Numbered from the stretch's first letter, positions 1 to 6,590 are shown. The stretch: DNA of 64,000 nt from Odoribacter sp. Z80 (GCF_009935865.1 NZ_QWEL01000005.1:1-64000); one strand, 5' to 3'. The notes: a model not told the origin generated them from the sequence alone. Program-made: numbers and translations.

Positions 1-104
1 TATGCGTACTTTTCTGCAATCGTATCGACATTAATGGAACGTACATTTTTTGGTTTGGGCAGTTCTTTGGTGTTTTCCGCTAAAATGTTCAATTTTAATG
101 ACAT
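1..104 (-). CDS. 5' end of an unknown gene, cut by the window start
   Basis: Reading leftward from an ATG at 104-102, the frame is open to the window edge and encodes at least 34 residues beginning MSLKLNILAENTKELPKP. I do not recognise the family. The clean start codon, the open frame and the gap of over 300 bp before the divergent toxin gene support a real gene start. The gene belongs to the integrative element by position. No clear TAnnTTTG promoter was found upstream on this strand. Confidence 0.5.
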   Translation of the reverse strand, partial: MSLKLNILAENTKELPKPKNVRSINVDTIAEKYA

Positions 105-305
105 GGTTTTAAATTTTGGGTTTTGTGTTTTATTGATGGAAGAAAACCGTTTGTATTTCGCTTTCTTCTCAACTACTGCAGGGGGACATAAAAGTTAGTC
201 TAAGCATTTGCACGCCATATACACCTGAAATCAAACAGATGTATTCAGATTAAAGGGGAGGGGGTATTTTTTCAGCTAAGGTATATATGTAGTAGTTATA
301 TACTG

Positions 306-364
306 GTTGGTGAGAAATTTCTAAAAAGTATATACAAGTCAGATTTTGTGATTTTTCCACCAAC
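306..364 (+). repeat. Interrupted palindrome element, copy A
   Basis: The arms are GTTGGTG at 306-312 and CACCAAC at 358-364, a perfect 7-bp inverted repeat. An A/T-rich interior with TATATA lies between them. Its reverse complement aligns along its length with copies C and D, so these are related sequences and not only shared arms. It lies upstream of the toxin-antitoxin promoter. Confidence 0.6.
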
Positions 365-381
365 TCAAATTTATGTCAATG

Positions 382-403
382 AAGTTTCTATATATGGAAA
401 CTT
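382..403. promoter_or_regulatory. Palindromic operator candidate for the HigBA-type operon
   Basis: The segment AAGTTTCTATATATGGAAAC continuing to TT is a 22-bp near-perfect palindrome with a single mismatched pair (T387... arm against G396 region). It covers the -33 position and the spacer of the toxin-antitoxin promoter. In HigBA systems the XRE antitoxin represses its own operon by binding such palindromes; that this one is the operator is inference. Confidence 0.55.
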
Positions 404-415
404 TTATTACTTTTG
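385..415 (+). promoter_or_regulatory. Bacteroidetes-type promoter of the toxin-antitoxin operon
   Basis: A -7 box TACTTTTG at 408-415 matches TAnnTTTG. A TTTC at 385-388, 19 bp upstream, is in the -33 position. The toxin ATG follows 23 bp after the -7 box. Confidence 0.65.
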
Positions 416-438
416 TATCGTTACTTACATGACAGAGT

Positions 439-783
439 ATGACAGCTATTGAAAAATTTAAGGTACTATTTTATACAGATGCTTTGGAGTTTCTACAACG
501 TATAGAGCCTAAAACGAAAGAGAAGATACTCTATAACATAGATAAAGCACGCTATACATTAGACCCTAAGTTATTCAAAAAATTAACTGGTACTGATATA
601 TGGGAGTTCAGGACTTTATATAATGGCAAACAGTACCGTTTATTGGCTTTCTGGGACAAAAGTCAGGATATAGATGTTTTAGTCGTTGCCACACATGGAT
701 TTATTAAGAAAACAGATAAAACTCCATCGAAAGAGATTGTAAGGGCACAGGAAATAATGAAAGAATATTTTAACCAAAACTAA
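439..783 (+). CDS. higB: HigB/RelE-type toxin (phage Gp49-like family)
   Basis: This 114-residue protein matches the RelE/ParE-superfamily HigB or Gp49-like toxins in length and layout. An N-terminal segment (YTDALEFLQRI) leads into a basic helix, followed by the core around residues 45-75 with WEFRTLYNGKQYRLLAFW and the late strand motif VVATHGFIKKT. HigB toxins are ribosome-dependent mRNA endonucleases neutralised by a cognate HTH antitoxin. The antitoxin gene begins 7 bp downstream, giving the toxin-first order typical of HigBA. A TAnnTTTG promoter and a palindromic operator candidate lie just upstream. Family membership is inferred from sequence pattern; mRNA cleavage is the family property and cannot be read directly here. 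Confidence 0.85.
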   Translation: MTAIEKFKVLFYTDALEFLQRIEPKTKEKILYNIDKARYTLDPKLFKKLTGTDIWEFRTLYNGKQYRLLAFWDKSQDIDVLVVATHGFIKKTDKTPSKEIVRAQEIMKEYFNQN

Positions 784-790
784 TCAGGTC

Positions 791-1108
791 ATGGATAAGA
801 AGAAATTTTATACACAGGATGAAGCGAAGGATATTTTACTTGGTAAAGTTGGTACTCCTGAAAGAGATAACTACGAAAGTGAATTAAACCTGTTTTTAAT
901 AGGTGAAGCCATTAAGCGTACCAGAATCGAAAAGAATCTGACACAGGAAGCACTTGGTAAATTAATAGGAGTTCAGAAAGCACAGATTTCACGTATTGAA
1001 AATGGTAAGAATCTGACTTTGGCTACTGTTGTCAAAATTTTTAAGGCAATGGGTGTTAGTGCCAAATTAGAGATTGCAGACTATGGTTATCAGGTTGCTT
1101 TAAGCTAA
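791..1108 (+). CDS. higA: HigA-type antitoxin, XRE-family HTH protein
   Basis: The 105-residue protein has a Cro/C1-type helix-turn-helix at about residues 39-92. The motif LTQEALGKLIGVQKAQISRI contains the recognition helix, followed by ENGKNLTLATVVKIFKAMG. It follows the HigB-like toxin by 7 bp, so the two are almost certainly co-transcribed. By analogy with HigA it should bind and inhibit the toxin through its N-terminal part and repress the operon through the HTH. The 22-bp palindrome at 382-403 is the best operator candidate. The pair probably stabilises the integrative element. Confidence 0.85.
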   Translation: MDKKKFYTQDEAKDILLGKVGTPERDNYESELNLFLIGEAIKRTRIEKNLTQEALGKLIGVQKAQISRIENGKNLTLATVVKIFKAMGVSAKLEIADYGYQVALS

Positions 1109-1339
1109 AGTGTATCTATACCCTAAAATAAAGTGCACTCTTTTTTATTTCTATAATACATAACCTGTGAAAAAAAGATGTAGCTAAAGGGAGCAAGTAT
1201 ATACTGCTTATTTTCTGCTTGCCTTGTCGTTACTTCTTCCCTCCTGAAAAATAATCATTCTATTGCTTCTGTATTTCAGTTGGAGTGAGTAATAGCATGA
1301 ATATTTGAAGCTAAGCAATATTTTAACTCTCTAATCTTA

Positions 1340-1403
1340 GTCTGGTGATAAATTTTGAAAAAGGTATATAAGACATAAATTACAGTTTTTCCCACCACCA
1401 GAC
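1340..1403 (+). repeat. Interrupted palindrome element, copy B
   Basis: The arms are GTCTGGTG at 1340-1347 and CACCAGAC at 1396-1403, a perfect 8-bp inverted repeat around a 48-bp A/T-rich interior with GGTATATAAGAC. It is in the same orientation as copy A, and opposite to copies C and D. It lies about 200 bp upstream of the small gene at 1611. Confidence 0.65.
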
Positions 1404-1524
1404 CTTTTATAAGTTAAGGCTGTTTTGTAGTCTGTATATTTTTGTTCTGCTAAGGATGCCAATAAATAAGTGCATGCAATTTTGAGTTGGTAATCCTGTT
1501 TCAACTGTGTGCTATGTTCTTTAG

Positions 1525-1552
1525 TTTGTGGGGTTTGCCTTTAGTATCTTTG
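1525..1552 (+). promoter_or_regulatory. Promoter of the small gene at 1611
   Basis: A -7 box TATCTTTG lies at 1545-1552 and a TTTG at 1525-1528. The 16-bp spacing is shorter than the usual 19-21 bp, so the -33 assignment is weak. Confidence 0.45.
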
Positions 1553-1610
1553 CATCATAATTATACAAGATAAATAGTTTTTCAAATCCCACTTTCACAA
1601 TCATTGCGCA

Positions 1611-1820
1611 ATGAACAATAATGATAAAGAAGTTATTGCTTCTGGTTGGTTTGGACTGGAACATCACAGGGAAATCCATACGGTAGACTTTTACCGTCAT
1701 ATCGGTATGGACACCTTGTGTGCCCTGTATCCTGACTTATTTAAGCCAGAAGTTTGGTTGTGTGAAAATCCGCCTAAAATCAGGCAGCCTAAAAAGAAGT
1801 TAGTAAAGCGAAGCAAGTAA
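1611..1820 (+). CDS. Small protein of unknown function
   Basis: The 69-residue protein begins MNNNDKEVIASGWFGLEHHR and ends in a lysine/arginine-rich tail (KKKLVKRSK). I do not recognise the family. A TAnnTTTG promoter box about 60 bp upstream and a strong hairpin terminator about 18 bp downstream frame it as a single-gene unit, which supports it as real despite its size. It contains no transmembrane segment. The basic C terminus would suit nucleic-acid or protein contact, but that is speculation. Confidence 0.6.
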   Translation: MNNNDKEVIASGWFGLEHHREIHTVDFYRHIGMDTLCALYPDLFKPEVWLCENPPKIRQPKKKLVKRSK

Positions 1821-1837
1821 GATTGTTGTAAATGAAG

Positions 1838-1875
1838 AAAGCCGTATTCCTGTTATTTTGGGGTACGGCTTTTTT
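1838..1875 (+). terminator. Rho-independent terminator after the 69-residue gene
   Basis: A 9-bp stem, AAAGCCGTA (1838-1846) with TACGGCTTT (1864-1872), is followed by a T-run. It lies immediately left of palindrome copy C. Confidence 0.75.
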
Positions 1876-1935
1876 GTCTGGTGGACATTTTTAAAAATTC
1901 AGTCCTATATAAGTTTTGAAATTTTTTCCACCAAC
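1876..1935 (-). repeat. Interrupted palindrome element, copy C
   Basis: The arms are GTCTGGTGG (1876-1884) and CCACCAAC (1928-1935), sharing the inverted repeat TGGTGG/CCACCA, with a central CCTATATAAG. It aligns directly with copy D and with the reverse complements of A and B. Unlike the others it overlaps coding sequence: its right half encodes the last residues of the helicase-like gene on the opposite strand. Confidence 0.55.
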
Positions 1936-3827
1936 TCCGGTTTCATGGCTATAAGTCTGTATGCTCCACCTTTAGCGTTAGAAAGACAAGACTCATCGTA
2001 ATAATCTTTAATCGTATGGTCTGTTAGAGTGAAATATACCTTTTCTGTTCCGGCTTTTATTCCGTATTCTTTGAAAAATATTCCATGAGCTTTGAAGATA
2101 ACCTTTAGCCTTTCCCGTATTGATTTTATGGGTATATATTCTTTTCTTTCTATTTCCGGCTGAAATTCTCTCCATATATCTATCAATACAGACGCCTCAA
2201 ACCTTTTTTCCTTTGCTTGCTGTTCTCCATAGGACTTAATCATTTTATCCATTTTTCCTTTTTGATAATCAGCCTGTTCAATTCCAGCTTTCCCGATAGT
2301 ATTGTAGGCGTTGATAATGTATTCCGCATCCTCAAACTCTTTAAGTATTTCCGTCTGGGCGTCCATGTCATAATCCGGTTCGGTTGCCTGTAACTGGCGC
2401 AATCTTTCCAAATGGCTGACAATCTTTTTCCATAAATCCTTCTTGCTTGCCTTCCGCATGTACATCTTATCGTCCTCTCCGACCCCTTTGGTGTCATCGG
2501 TAAAATTGATATTGAAATGTCCTGTGGCAAGGTAGGCATTCCGTAAATTTATAGCCGAAGTATAGTATCTTTTCACCCTTTCCTCATTATAGAGGTTATC
2601 CACTGAAAAATAATTCAGATGCTTTTCTTCATCCAGTAATAAGGCATAATTCACTCTCTCCATATCCTTTAATATAGCTTTCTTGTCGGTGTCGGTTGTG
2701 GCTTCGCTGTATCTTTCCATGAGCGAACAATGGGTAACTTCATACTGTCGGATAGTGGAATCAATTTCTTCATCGGTCTTAATCTCCATTTCCTCATTCG
2801 TATTAGAAATAACGGTCAGCAAATTGTAAGTATTTCCGTCCTCATATTTATTTCTAAAACGTCCCTGTGCCTGTATTGCTTCTGTAAAAGGGTCTACGAT
2901 TGAGTGGGGAATATTGCAGTTTGACAATAGCAATACGTCCGGCTTTGTAGTCGTAAATATGTCTACTGCCGAAAAGAAACGGCAGGTAAAGAAATTAAAC
3001 TTAGCCAAAGGCAAATCAAGATTTTCGTAGCTTCTTTTAAAATCACAACCTTTCAGTTTCTTCACACTTTCCTTTGAACAGAATACTTTATATTCATCTT
3101 CCTTTATCACATTATGGCTCAAAAGAAAATTAATCATTTCATTTATTCCCTGTGTCGTATTGTAAAACAAACACACGCATTTGCTGTTCCGGCTTAGTTC
3201 CCTTAACTGTTGCATGACTGTCCGGTTAAAACTACGGGTAACAATTAGGCTCATATCTTTCCTGTAATCGAAAGTCGGGGTTATCTTCCACAGTTCAAAA
3301 CCTTGCTCCCGAAGTGCAGGGTGGCGCATTTGTAGAGGAGTTGCAGATACTAAAGCCTTTCTATCAAATTTAAAGAAATCATTTATAGGCTGTGATATTC
3401 GGGGTCTGTAATCCACATCCTGCGTAATCTTCTCACATTCATCGAACAAACAGAAATACTCTTTAAAAATATTGATGTTTAATTCCTGTGCGGCTTCTTT
3501 TATATTTTTAAAACTTTCGGGAGTAGTGATTAGCTTTTTGTATGTAATTGACTTATTATTCAAATACTTTTTTATTTCTGATTTTGTACAGAGAGCATAT
3601 ACAGGTAATAAACCATCCTCTCTCTCCGTTTTTCCAATAATAACGGGAACATTCGGCTCTATAATAATAGAGTGGCGTTTAGCTTGAAATAACTCGCAAT
3701 GAGTTGCTCCGATGCCTGTTAATGTCTTGGCAAGTATCACGTTTGACTGTATTTCATTATAACCTTCCCTTTTTAAAGCATCAATTAAAAATTCTCCTTT
3801 GTTAATCAATACATTTATGGTTCTCAT
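1905..3827 (-). CDS. SF2 helicase-like protein with a degenerate P-loop
   Basis: This 640-residue protein keeps the order of SF2 helicase motifs. Motif I reads LTGIGATH (about residues 36-43), motif Ia TTPESF (101-106), motif II FDECEK (128-133), motif III SATPL (161-165) and motif VI QAQGRFRN (319-326). The Walker A lysine of GxGKT is missing: the loop reads GIGATH. Motifs II, III and VI look intact, so the protein may bind nucleotide unusually or act as a non-hydrolysing DNA-binding factor. The C-terminal half is helical with no domain I can name. Helicase-like genes with palindromic sites nearby recall replication-initiation or transfer functions, but that is inference. The gene has a long palindrome-rich leader and an upstream TAnnTTTG box. 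Confidence 0.7.
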   Translation of the reverse strand: MRTINVLINKGEFLIDALKREGYNEIQSNVILAKTLTGIGATHCELFQAKRHSIIIEPNVPVIIGKTEREDGLLPVYALCTKSEIKKYLNNKSITYKKLITTPESFKNIKEAAQELNINIFKEYFCLFDECEKITQDVDYRPRISQPINDFFKFDRKALVSATPLQMRHPALREQGFELWKITPTFDYRKDMSLIVTRSFNRTVMQQLRELSRNSKCVCLFYNTTQGINEMINFLLSHNVIKEDEYKVFCSKESVKKLKGCDFKRSYENLDLPLAKFNFFTCRFFSAVDIFTTTKPDVLLLSNCNIPHSIVDPFTEAIQAQGRFRNKYEDGNTYNLLTVISNTNEEMEIKTDEEIDSTIRQYEVTHCSLMERYSEATTDTDKKAILKDMERVNYALLLDEEKHLNYFSVDNLYNEERVKRYYTSAINLRNAYLATGHFNINFTDDTKGVGEDDKMYMRKASKKDLWKKIVSHLERLRQLQATEPDYDMDAQTEILKEFEDAEYIINAYNTIGKAGIEQADYQKGKMDKMIKSYGEQQAKEKRFEASVLIDIWREFQPEIERKEYIPIKSIRERLKVIFKAHGIFFKEYGIKAGTEKVYFTLTDHTIKDYYDESCLSNAKGGAYRLIAMKPELVEKISKLI

Positions 3828-3857
3828 AACATTATCTGTTTTTTTGTTTGGGAATCC

Positions 3858-3917
3858 GTCTGGTGGAAATTTTGAAAATTTGTCCTTCTATATGGTTTTC
3901 AAAAAATGTTCACCAAC
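3858..3917 (-). repeat. Interrupted palindrome element, copy D
   Basis: The arms are GTCTGGTGG (3858-3866) and TTCACCAAC (3909-3917), with a central CTTCTATATGG. It lies 30 bp upstream of the helicase-like start codon. Read in the direction of that gene it has the same orientation as copies A and B have before rightward genes. Confidence 0.6.
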
Positions 3918-4041
3918 CTTGAAAAACAGACCGGATATATAATCCTGCTTGTTTTCCGGATTCTTATTTGCGCTTCCAACCCTGCTGGAAGCATACAGAC
4001 AATCGTAATGAGGTGCGCACCGTCAATCATTGATTGCGATA

Positions 4042-4049
4042 CAAAAATA
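4042..4049 (-). promoter_or_regulatory. -7 box of the helicase-like gene
   Basis: On the minus strand this reads TATTTTTG, an exact TAnnTTTG match. No good TTTG was found at the -33 position. It would give an untranslated leader of about 205 nt. Confidence 0.45.
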
Positions 4050-4119
4050 TGGGCGTAAAAGGGGGTATTTTATGGTAAATTTCGAGGCTCGAAAATTACG
4101 TATCTTGGAAATCAAATAG

Positions 4120-5040
4120 TTATAGGGAAGAATAAAGTGAAAAAAGGGCTGATTTGGTTAGTTGTTCATCTGTTTTTTGGAAATCTTTCATCAACTTGGT
4201 AAGGGTAATGATGTTGTTCCTGTCGCATACATTGCTTGTGTCACCTAAGAGGTAACCGCAGAAATGGAGGACACACAGGCAAAGGATGGATTCTGTCTGG
4301 GGGTAATACTTTTTAGATGTATCGCATTGTAGTATTTCGCTAAGGATGGTTTTAATGATGATATAGCTTTTATGCCGCTCTGTTATGGCAGCAGGTACAT
4401 TAATTACAGGTACGCTGAGTTGTCTGAAAGTGGGGGTACAAACGTAATCAGTACCATTGAAATTAATTATTTTTTCATAGGGCATATCCATATAATAGTC
4501 CTTTTCACAGTGGAATGCAGCAAACAAGGCTTTCAGGATAAGGGGATGGGTAATTTCTTTGCTTTTTCTTCCTGCTGTCATTTTGATTTTTAGCTGGTCG
4601 ATATTAGCCGTTATGAATTGGTTGGTTTCTTCAATCAGGTCAGTTATTGGCATTTGCCTGTCTGCATAAATACCGTTGACTGAAAAATACAGGAATACCA
4701 GAAATCCCCAGAAGGCCTCTTTACGCAGGGACATTCTTTCTTCTGGTGTTAGTGTTATTTGTTTTTCATGCTCCTGTTGGTTGGCGTAAGTATGAACAGC
4801 ATCCTCTCCCCAGTTTATATTTTCAAGGCATTGCTGTAAGTCTGTAAAGTTGTAGAATGCCCTTTTGTTGAAGTTTTTAGGGAGGGAGGCGACAATGGTA
4901 TCGTATTTTGCCAGAAATATATCCAGTTCACCGGATGGCAGTAAATAAGGCTCTCCGTCTTCAAAATCAACGTCAGGAAAATATTTATTACAGTATTGCT
5001 GTACGTAGATAGCTTCTGGTGAATTATATGTCAGTGGCAT
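4120..5040 (-). CDS. Unknown 306-residue protein of the integrative element
   Basis: I do not recognise this family. The protein begins MPLTYNSPEAIYVQQYCNKY, is acidic in its first 60 residues, and has one strongly hydrophobic stretch near residues 108-126 (FWGFLVFLYFSVNGIYA) that could be a buried helix or a membrane segment. A basic motif KMTAGRKSKEI follows, and a cysteine-rich hydrophobic helix (ILCLCVLHFCGYLLG) lies near residue 250. The gene has its own TAnnTTTG box just upstream and is co-oriented with the helicase-like gene and the integrase. It has no signal peptide. Position suggests element maintenance or regulation, but nothing in the sequence shows the function. Confidence 0.65.
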   Translation of the reverse strand: MPLTYNSPEAIYVQQYCNKYFPDVDFEDGEPYLLPSGELDIFLAKYDTIVASLPKNFNKRAFYNFTDLQQCLENINWGEDAVHTYANQQEHEKQITLTPEERMSLRKEAFWGFLVFLYFSVNGIYADRQMPITDLIEETNQFITANIDQLKIKMTAGRKSKEITHPLILKALFAAFHCEKDYYMDMPYEKIINFNGTDYVCTPTFRQLSVPVINVPAAITERHKSYIIIKTILSEILQCDTSKKYYPQTESILCLCVLHFCGYLLGDTSNVCDRNNIITLTKLMKDFQKTDEQLTKSALFSLYSSL

Positions 5041-5071
5041 GGTGTAAATTTTTCAGATTGTATATAACACC

Positions 5072-5079
5072 CAAAAATA
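5072..5079 (-). promoter_or_regulatory. -7 box of the 306-residue gene
   Basis: On the minus strand this reads TATTTTTG, 32 bp upstream of the start codon. It lies inside the T-rich tail of the integrase terminator, so termination of one gene and initiation of the next overlap. Confidence 0.5.
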
Positions 5080-5119
5080 AAAAAAATACCCCCTCACTCC
5101 AATAAAGAAGTGAGAGGGT
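5075..5119 (-). terminator. Terminator of the integrase gene
   Basis: On the minus strand a stem formed by 5109-5119 and 5088-5098 (AGTGAGGGGG side) is followed by eight T residues. It lies just after the integrase stop codon at 5127. Confidence 0.7.
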
Positions 5120-5126
5120 TACTAAG

Positions 5127-6332
5127 TTAAAGTAAATTGCTCATGGCTGCGTCTACCTGTTCGTTTTCAAAACTGTCAAGGTAAATCTGCGTTACTTTTT
5201 CGCTGCTGTGTCCCATAGCTTCACAAATAATTGAAGTATTGACACCTGAGCGTTTTAGGACGGTCGCGAACGAGTGACGGGCAACGTAGGTAGTCAGGTC
5301 GATAGGTAGGTTTAGTTCTTCGCCAATGTCTTTTAGATGCTTGTTTACCTTAGTAATGACCTTATGTATTCTGTTCCTTTGTTGCTGTTCCGTTTTATGG
5401 AATGCAGAAAGAATAGGAAATATATACGGTCTGTCCTTTGTCTGGTATTTTTGGATTAACTCTACCGCTTTAGGCTGTAAAGGCAGTTTTATCAGCTTAT
5501 GGGTTTTTGTACGAGTATATACCAAACGGTTATCAATAATGTGCGAATGGGTTATGTATGCCATATCGACAAAATTAATACCGCCCATGAAATAGGAAAA
5601 GGTAAACAAATCAACTGCAAGCTCTGTGTAAAAGCCTTTGTTTGTGTAGTCGTAATTTATGACTGCTGTAACATTGTCTTTTGTTATGGCTCGCTTTGCT
5701 GTTACTGAATGTAGCTTTGATACTTTATAAGACTTAAAAGGGTAGTAGTCTGGCTTGACATAGCCTTGCTCAATGGCAGTGTTGTAAATGGCTCGTAATG
5801 TACGAAAGCGGATGCCAATAGTATTTAGCGATGCTCCTTCATTTCGTTGCCATTCCTCAAAACGTTTTAGCCACGGTATGTCAATATCAGAAAAGTAAAT
5901 GTCTAAATGCCCATTGAACTTTAACAGTGCTTTATAAACGTATTTGTACGATAATGCATAACCTATTCTTTTTGCTGAATTTAAACGTTCAATTTGCTTT
6001 AAAAACAGCTCTCCAACGGTCAGGTGTTTAGTTGGCTTATCGACTTTCTGAATAAGCGTCGTTGCTGTAAAGTCTTTGTTCTCAACCTTAAACTCAATCA
6101 ATTGTTCTTGATATTGTTTAGTCTTCTCTGTAATTAGTCGTAAAATAGCGTTTCGATTAGGACAACTGCGTTTAGGTTGGTTTTTGGTAAAATCCCAAAA
6201 CTGCGGATGAATAGAAACACCTATACTACTATATTTTTTCTTGCCATCTTTAGATATGCGAAGCATTAAGGGGTGTTCTCCGTTTGAAAGTGTCTTCGAT
6301 GTGTAGTAAACGATTGAAATACAAGCGTTCAT
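5127..6332 (-). CDS. Tyrosine recombinase (integrase) of the element
   Basis: The start is set at the ATG at 6332-6330 (MNACISIVYYTSKTL), which matches the N terminus of Bacteroidetes integrases; the 26 upstream residues of the longer frame look spurious. The 401-residue protein has an arm-binding N-terminal domain (about 1-90), a SAM-like core-binding domain (105-200) and a C-terminal catalytic domain. Catalytic residues visible are the lysine in RTKTHK (274-279), R352 in YVARHSFAT, H375 in MGHSS and the nucleophile Y384 in QIYL. The place of the first conserved arginine reads FMGGINF, with glycine near residue 250 instead. IntDOT of CTnDOT is also known to lack this arginine. The gene lies beside tRNA-Lys, the probable integration target. 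Confidence 0.9.
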   Translation of the reverse strand: MNACISIVYYTSKTLSNGEHPLMLRISKDGKKKYSSIGVSIHPQFWDFTKNQPKRSCPNRNAILRLITEKTKQYQEQLIEFKVENKDFTATTLIQKVDKPTKHLTVGELFLKQIERLNSAKRIGYALSYKYVYKALLKFNGHLDIYFSDIDIPWLKRFEEWQRNEGASLNTIGIRFRTLRAIYNTAIEQGYVKPDYYPFKSYKVSKLHSVTAKRAITKDNVTAVINYDYTNKGFYTELAVDLFTFSYFMGGINFVDMAYITHSHIIDNRLVYTRTKTHKLIKLPLQPKAVELIQKYQTKDRPYIFPILSAFHKTEQQQRNRIHKVITKVNKHLKDIGEELNLPIDLTTYVARHSFATVLKRSGVNTSIICEAMGHSSEKVTQIYLDSFENEQVDAAMSNLL

Positions 6333-6341
6333 TGTTAAAAT

Positions 6342-6364
6342 CCGGTTTAACTCCCGGTTTAACT
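6342..6364. repeat. Tandem 11-bp direct repeat between integrase and tRNA
   Basis: CCGGTTTAACT occurs at 6342-6352 and again at 6354-6364, one base apart. Directly repeated short sites beside an integrase gene and its attachment site are typical of integrase or excisionase arm sites; the role is inferred. Confidence 0.5.
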
Positions 6365-6395
6365 TGACCATTAAAAACGCATGAAAAATACAGGC

Positions 6396-6426
6396 AAAAA
6401 GAAAAACCACCTACTTCCGTAAGTGG
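6396..6426 (-). terminator. Terminator of tRNA-Lys
   Basis: On the minus strand CCACTTAC and GTAGGTGG form an 8-bp stem with one G-T pair, a 4-base loop and a tail of five T, C and five more T. It lies 12 bp past the tRNA 3' end. Confidence 0.65.
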
Positions 6427-6437
6427 CTTATTCTCTG

Positions 6438-6510
6438 TGACCTCGGAGGGGCTCGAACCCTCGGCCCATTGATTAAGAGTCAATTGCTCTACCAGCTGAG
6501 CTACGAAGTC
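6438..6510 (-). tRNA. tRNA-Lys (anticodon CTT)
   Basis: Read on the minus strand, the 73-nt molecule folds as a standard cloverleaf. The acceptor stem is GACTTCG/CGAGGTC with one G-T pair, the D arm GCTC/GAGC, the anticodon stem ATTGA/TCAAT with loop CTCTTAA, and the T arm GAGGG/CCCTC with TTCGAGC. The anticodon CTT specifies lysine. CCA is not encoded. Its 3' half is the likely attachment site of the adjacent integrative element. Confidence 0.95.
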
Positions 6511-6590
6511 ATCTTTTGCCGACAAGCAACAATTCTTGTTTGCGGGTGCAAATATGCAATTTATATTTGAATTTTGCAAGAAATGCCTGA

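Larger units (their letters stand above)
105..438. other. Divergent intergenic region before the toxin-antitoxin pair
   Basis: This 334-bp region separates the leftward partial gene from the rightward toxin gene. It holds one ~60-bp interrupted palindrome (306-364), the toxin-antitoxin promoter and a 22-bp palindrome overlapping that promoter. It is AT-rich and no open frame in it looks like a gene. Confidence 0.5.
1109..1610. other. Intergenic region with a palindromic element and a promoter
   Basis: About 500 bp separate the antitoxin from the next small gene. The region holds palindrome copy B (1340-1403) and a TAnnTTTG promoter close to its right end. No convincing open frame or terminator hairpin was seen after the antitoxin; a short palindrome AGTGCACT followed by C and six T lies just downstream and is too short to call. 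Confidence 0.45.
3828..4119. other. Palindrome-rich leader of the helicase-like gene
   Basis: This region contains palindrome copy D (3858-3917), a hairpin GCTTCCA/TGGAAGC (3972-3978 with 3986-3992), a perfect 10-bp palindrome GGTGCGCACC (4012-4021) and a perfect 13-base palindrome CAATCATTGATTG (4024-4036). All lie downstream of the leftward promoter box at 4042-4049, so they would be transcribed as an untranslated leader of about 200 nt. An origin, a transfer site or a regulated leader are all possible. Confidence 0.5.
1..6437. mobile_element. Integrase-proximal end of an integrative element at tRNA-Lys
   Basis: This stretch holds typical accessory cargo: a toxin-antitoxin pair, a degenerate SF2 helicase-like gene, unknown genes and a tyrosine recombinase. 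The recombinase gene lies about 100 bp from the 3' end of tRNA-Lys(CTT), the usual geometry of elements integrated into a tRNA 3' end. To the right the genes become housekeeping genes. Four related ~60-bp palindromic elements occur only in this stretch. The distal end and the second copy of the attachment core would be left of position 1, so the element is incomplete here. No relaxase or transfer gene is visible in this part, so I cannot say whether it is conjugative, mobilizable or phage-derived. The exact junction is inferred. Confidence 0.65.

Noticed and set aside
5040-5072. A possible fifth palindromic element, GGTGT/ACACC around TGTATATAA
   Set aside because: It resembles the left half of copy B but is only about 31 bp and lacks the CACCA arm sequence; too weak to count as a member.
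6438-6510. A link between the tRNA-Lys gene and the PARIS-like module, since AriB has been reported to cut tRNA-Lys
   Set aside because: The two loci are over 50 kb apart and unrelated in context; nothing in the sequence ties them together.
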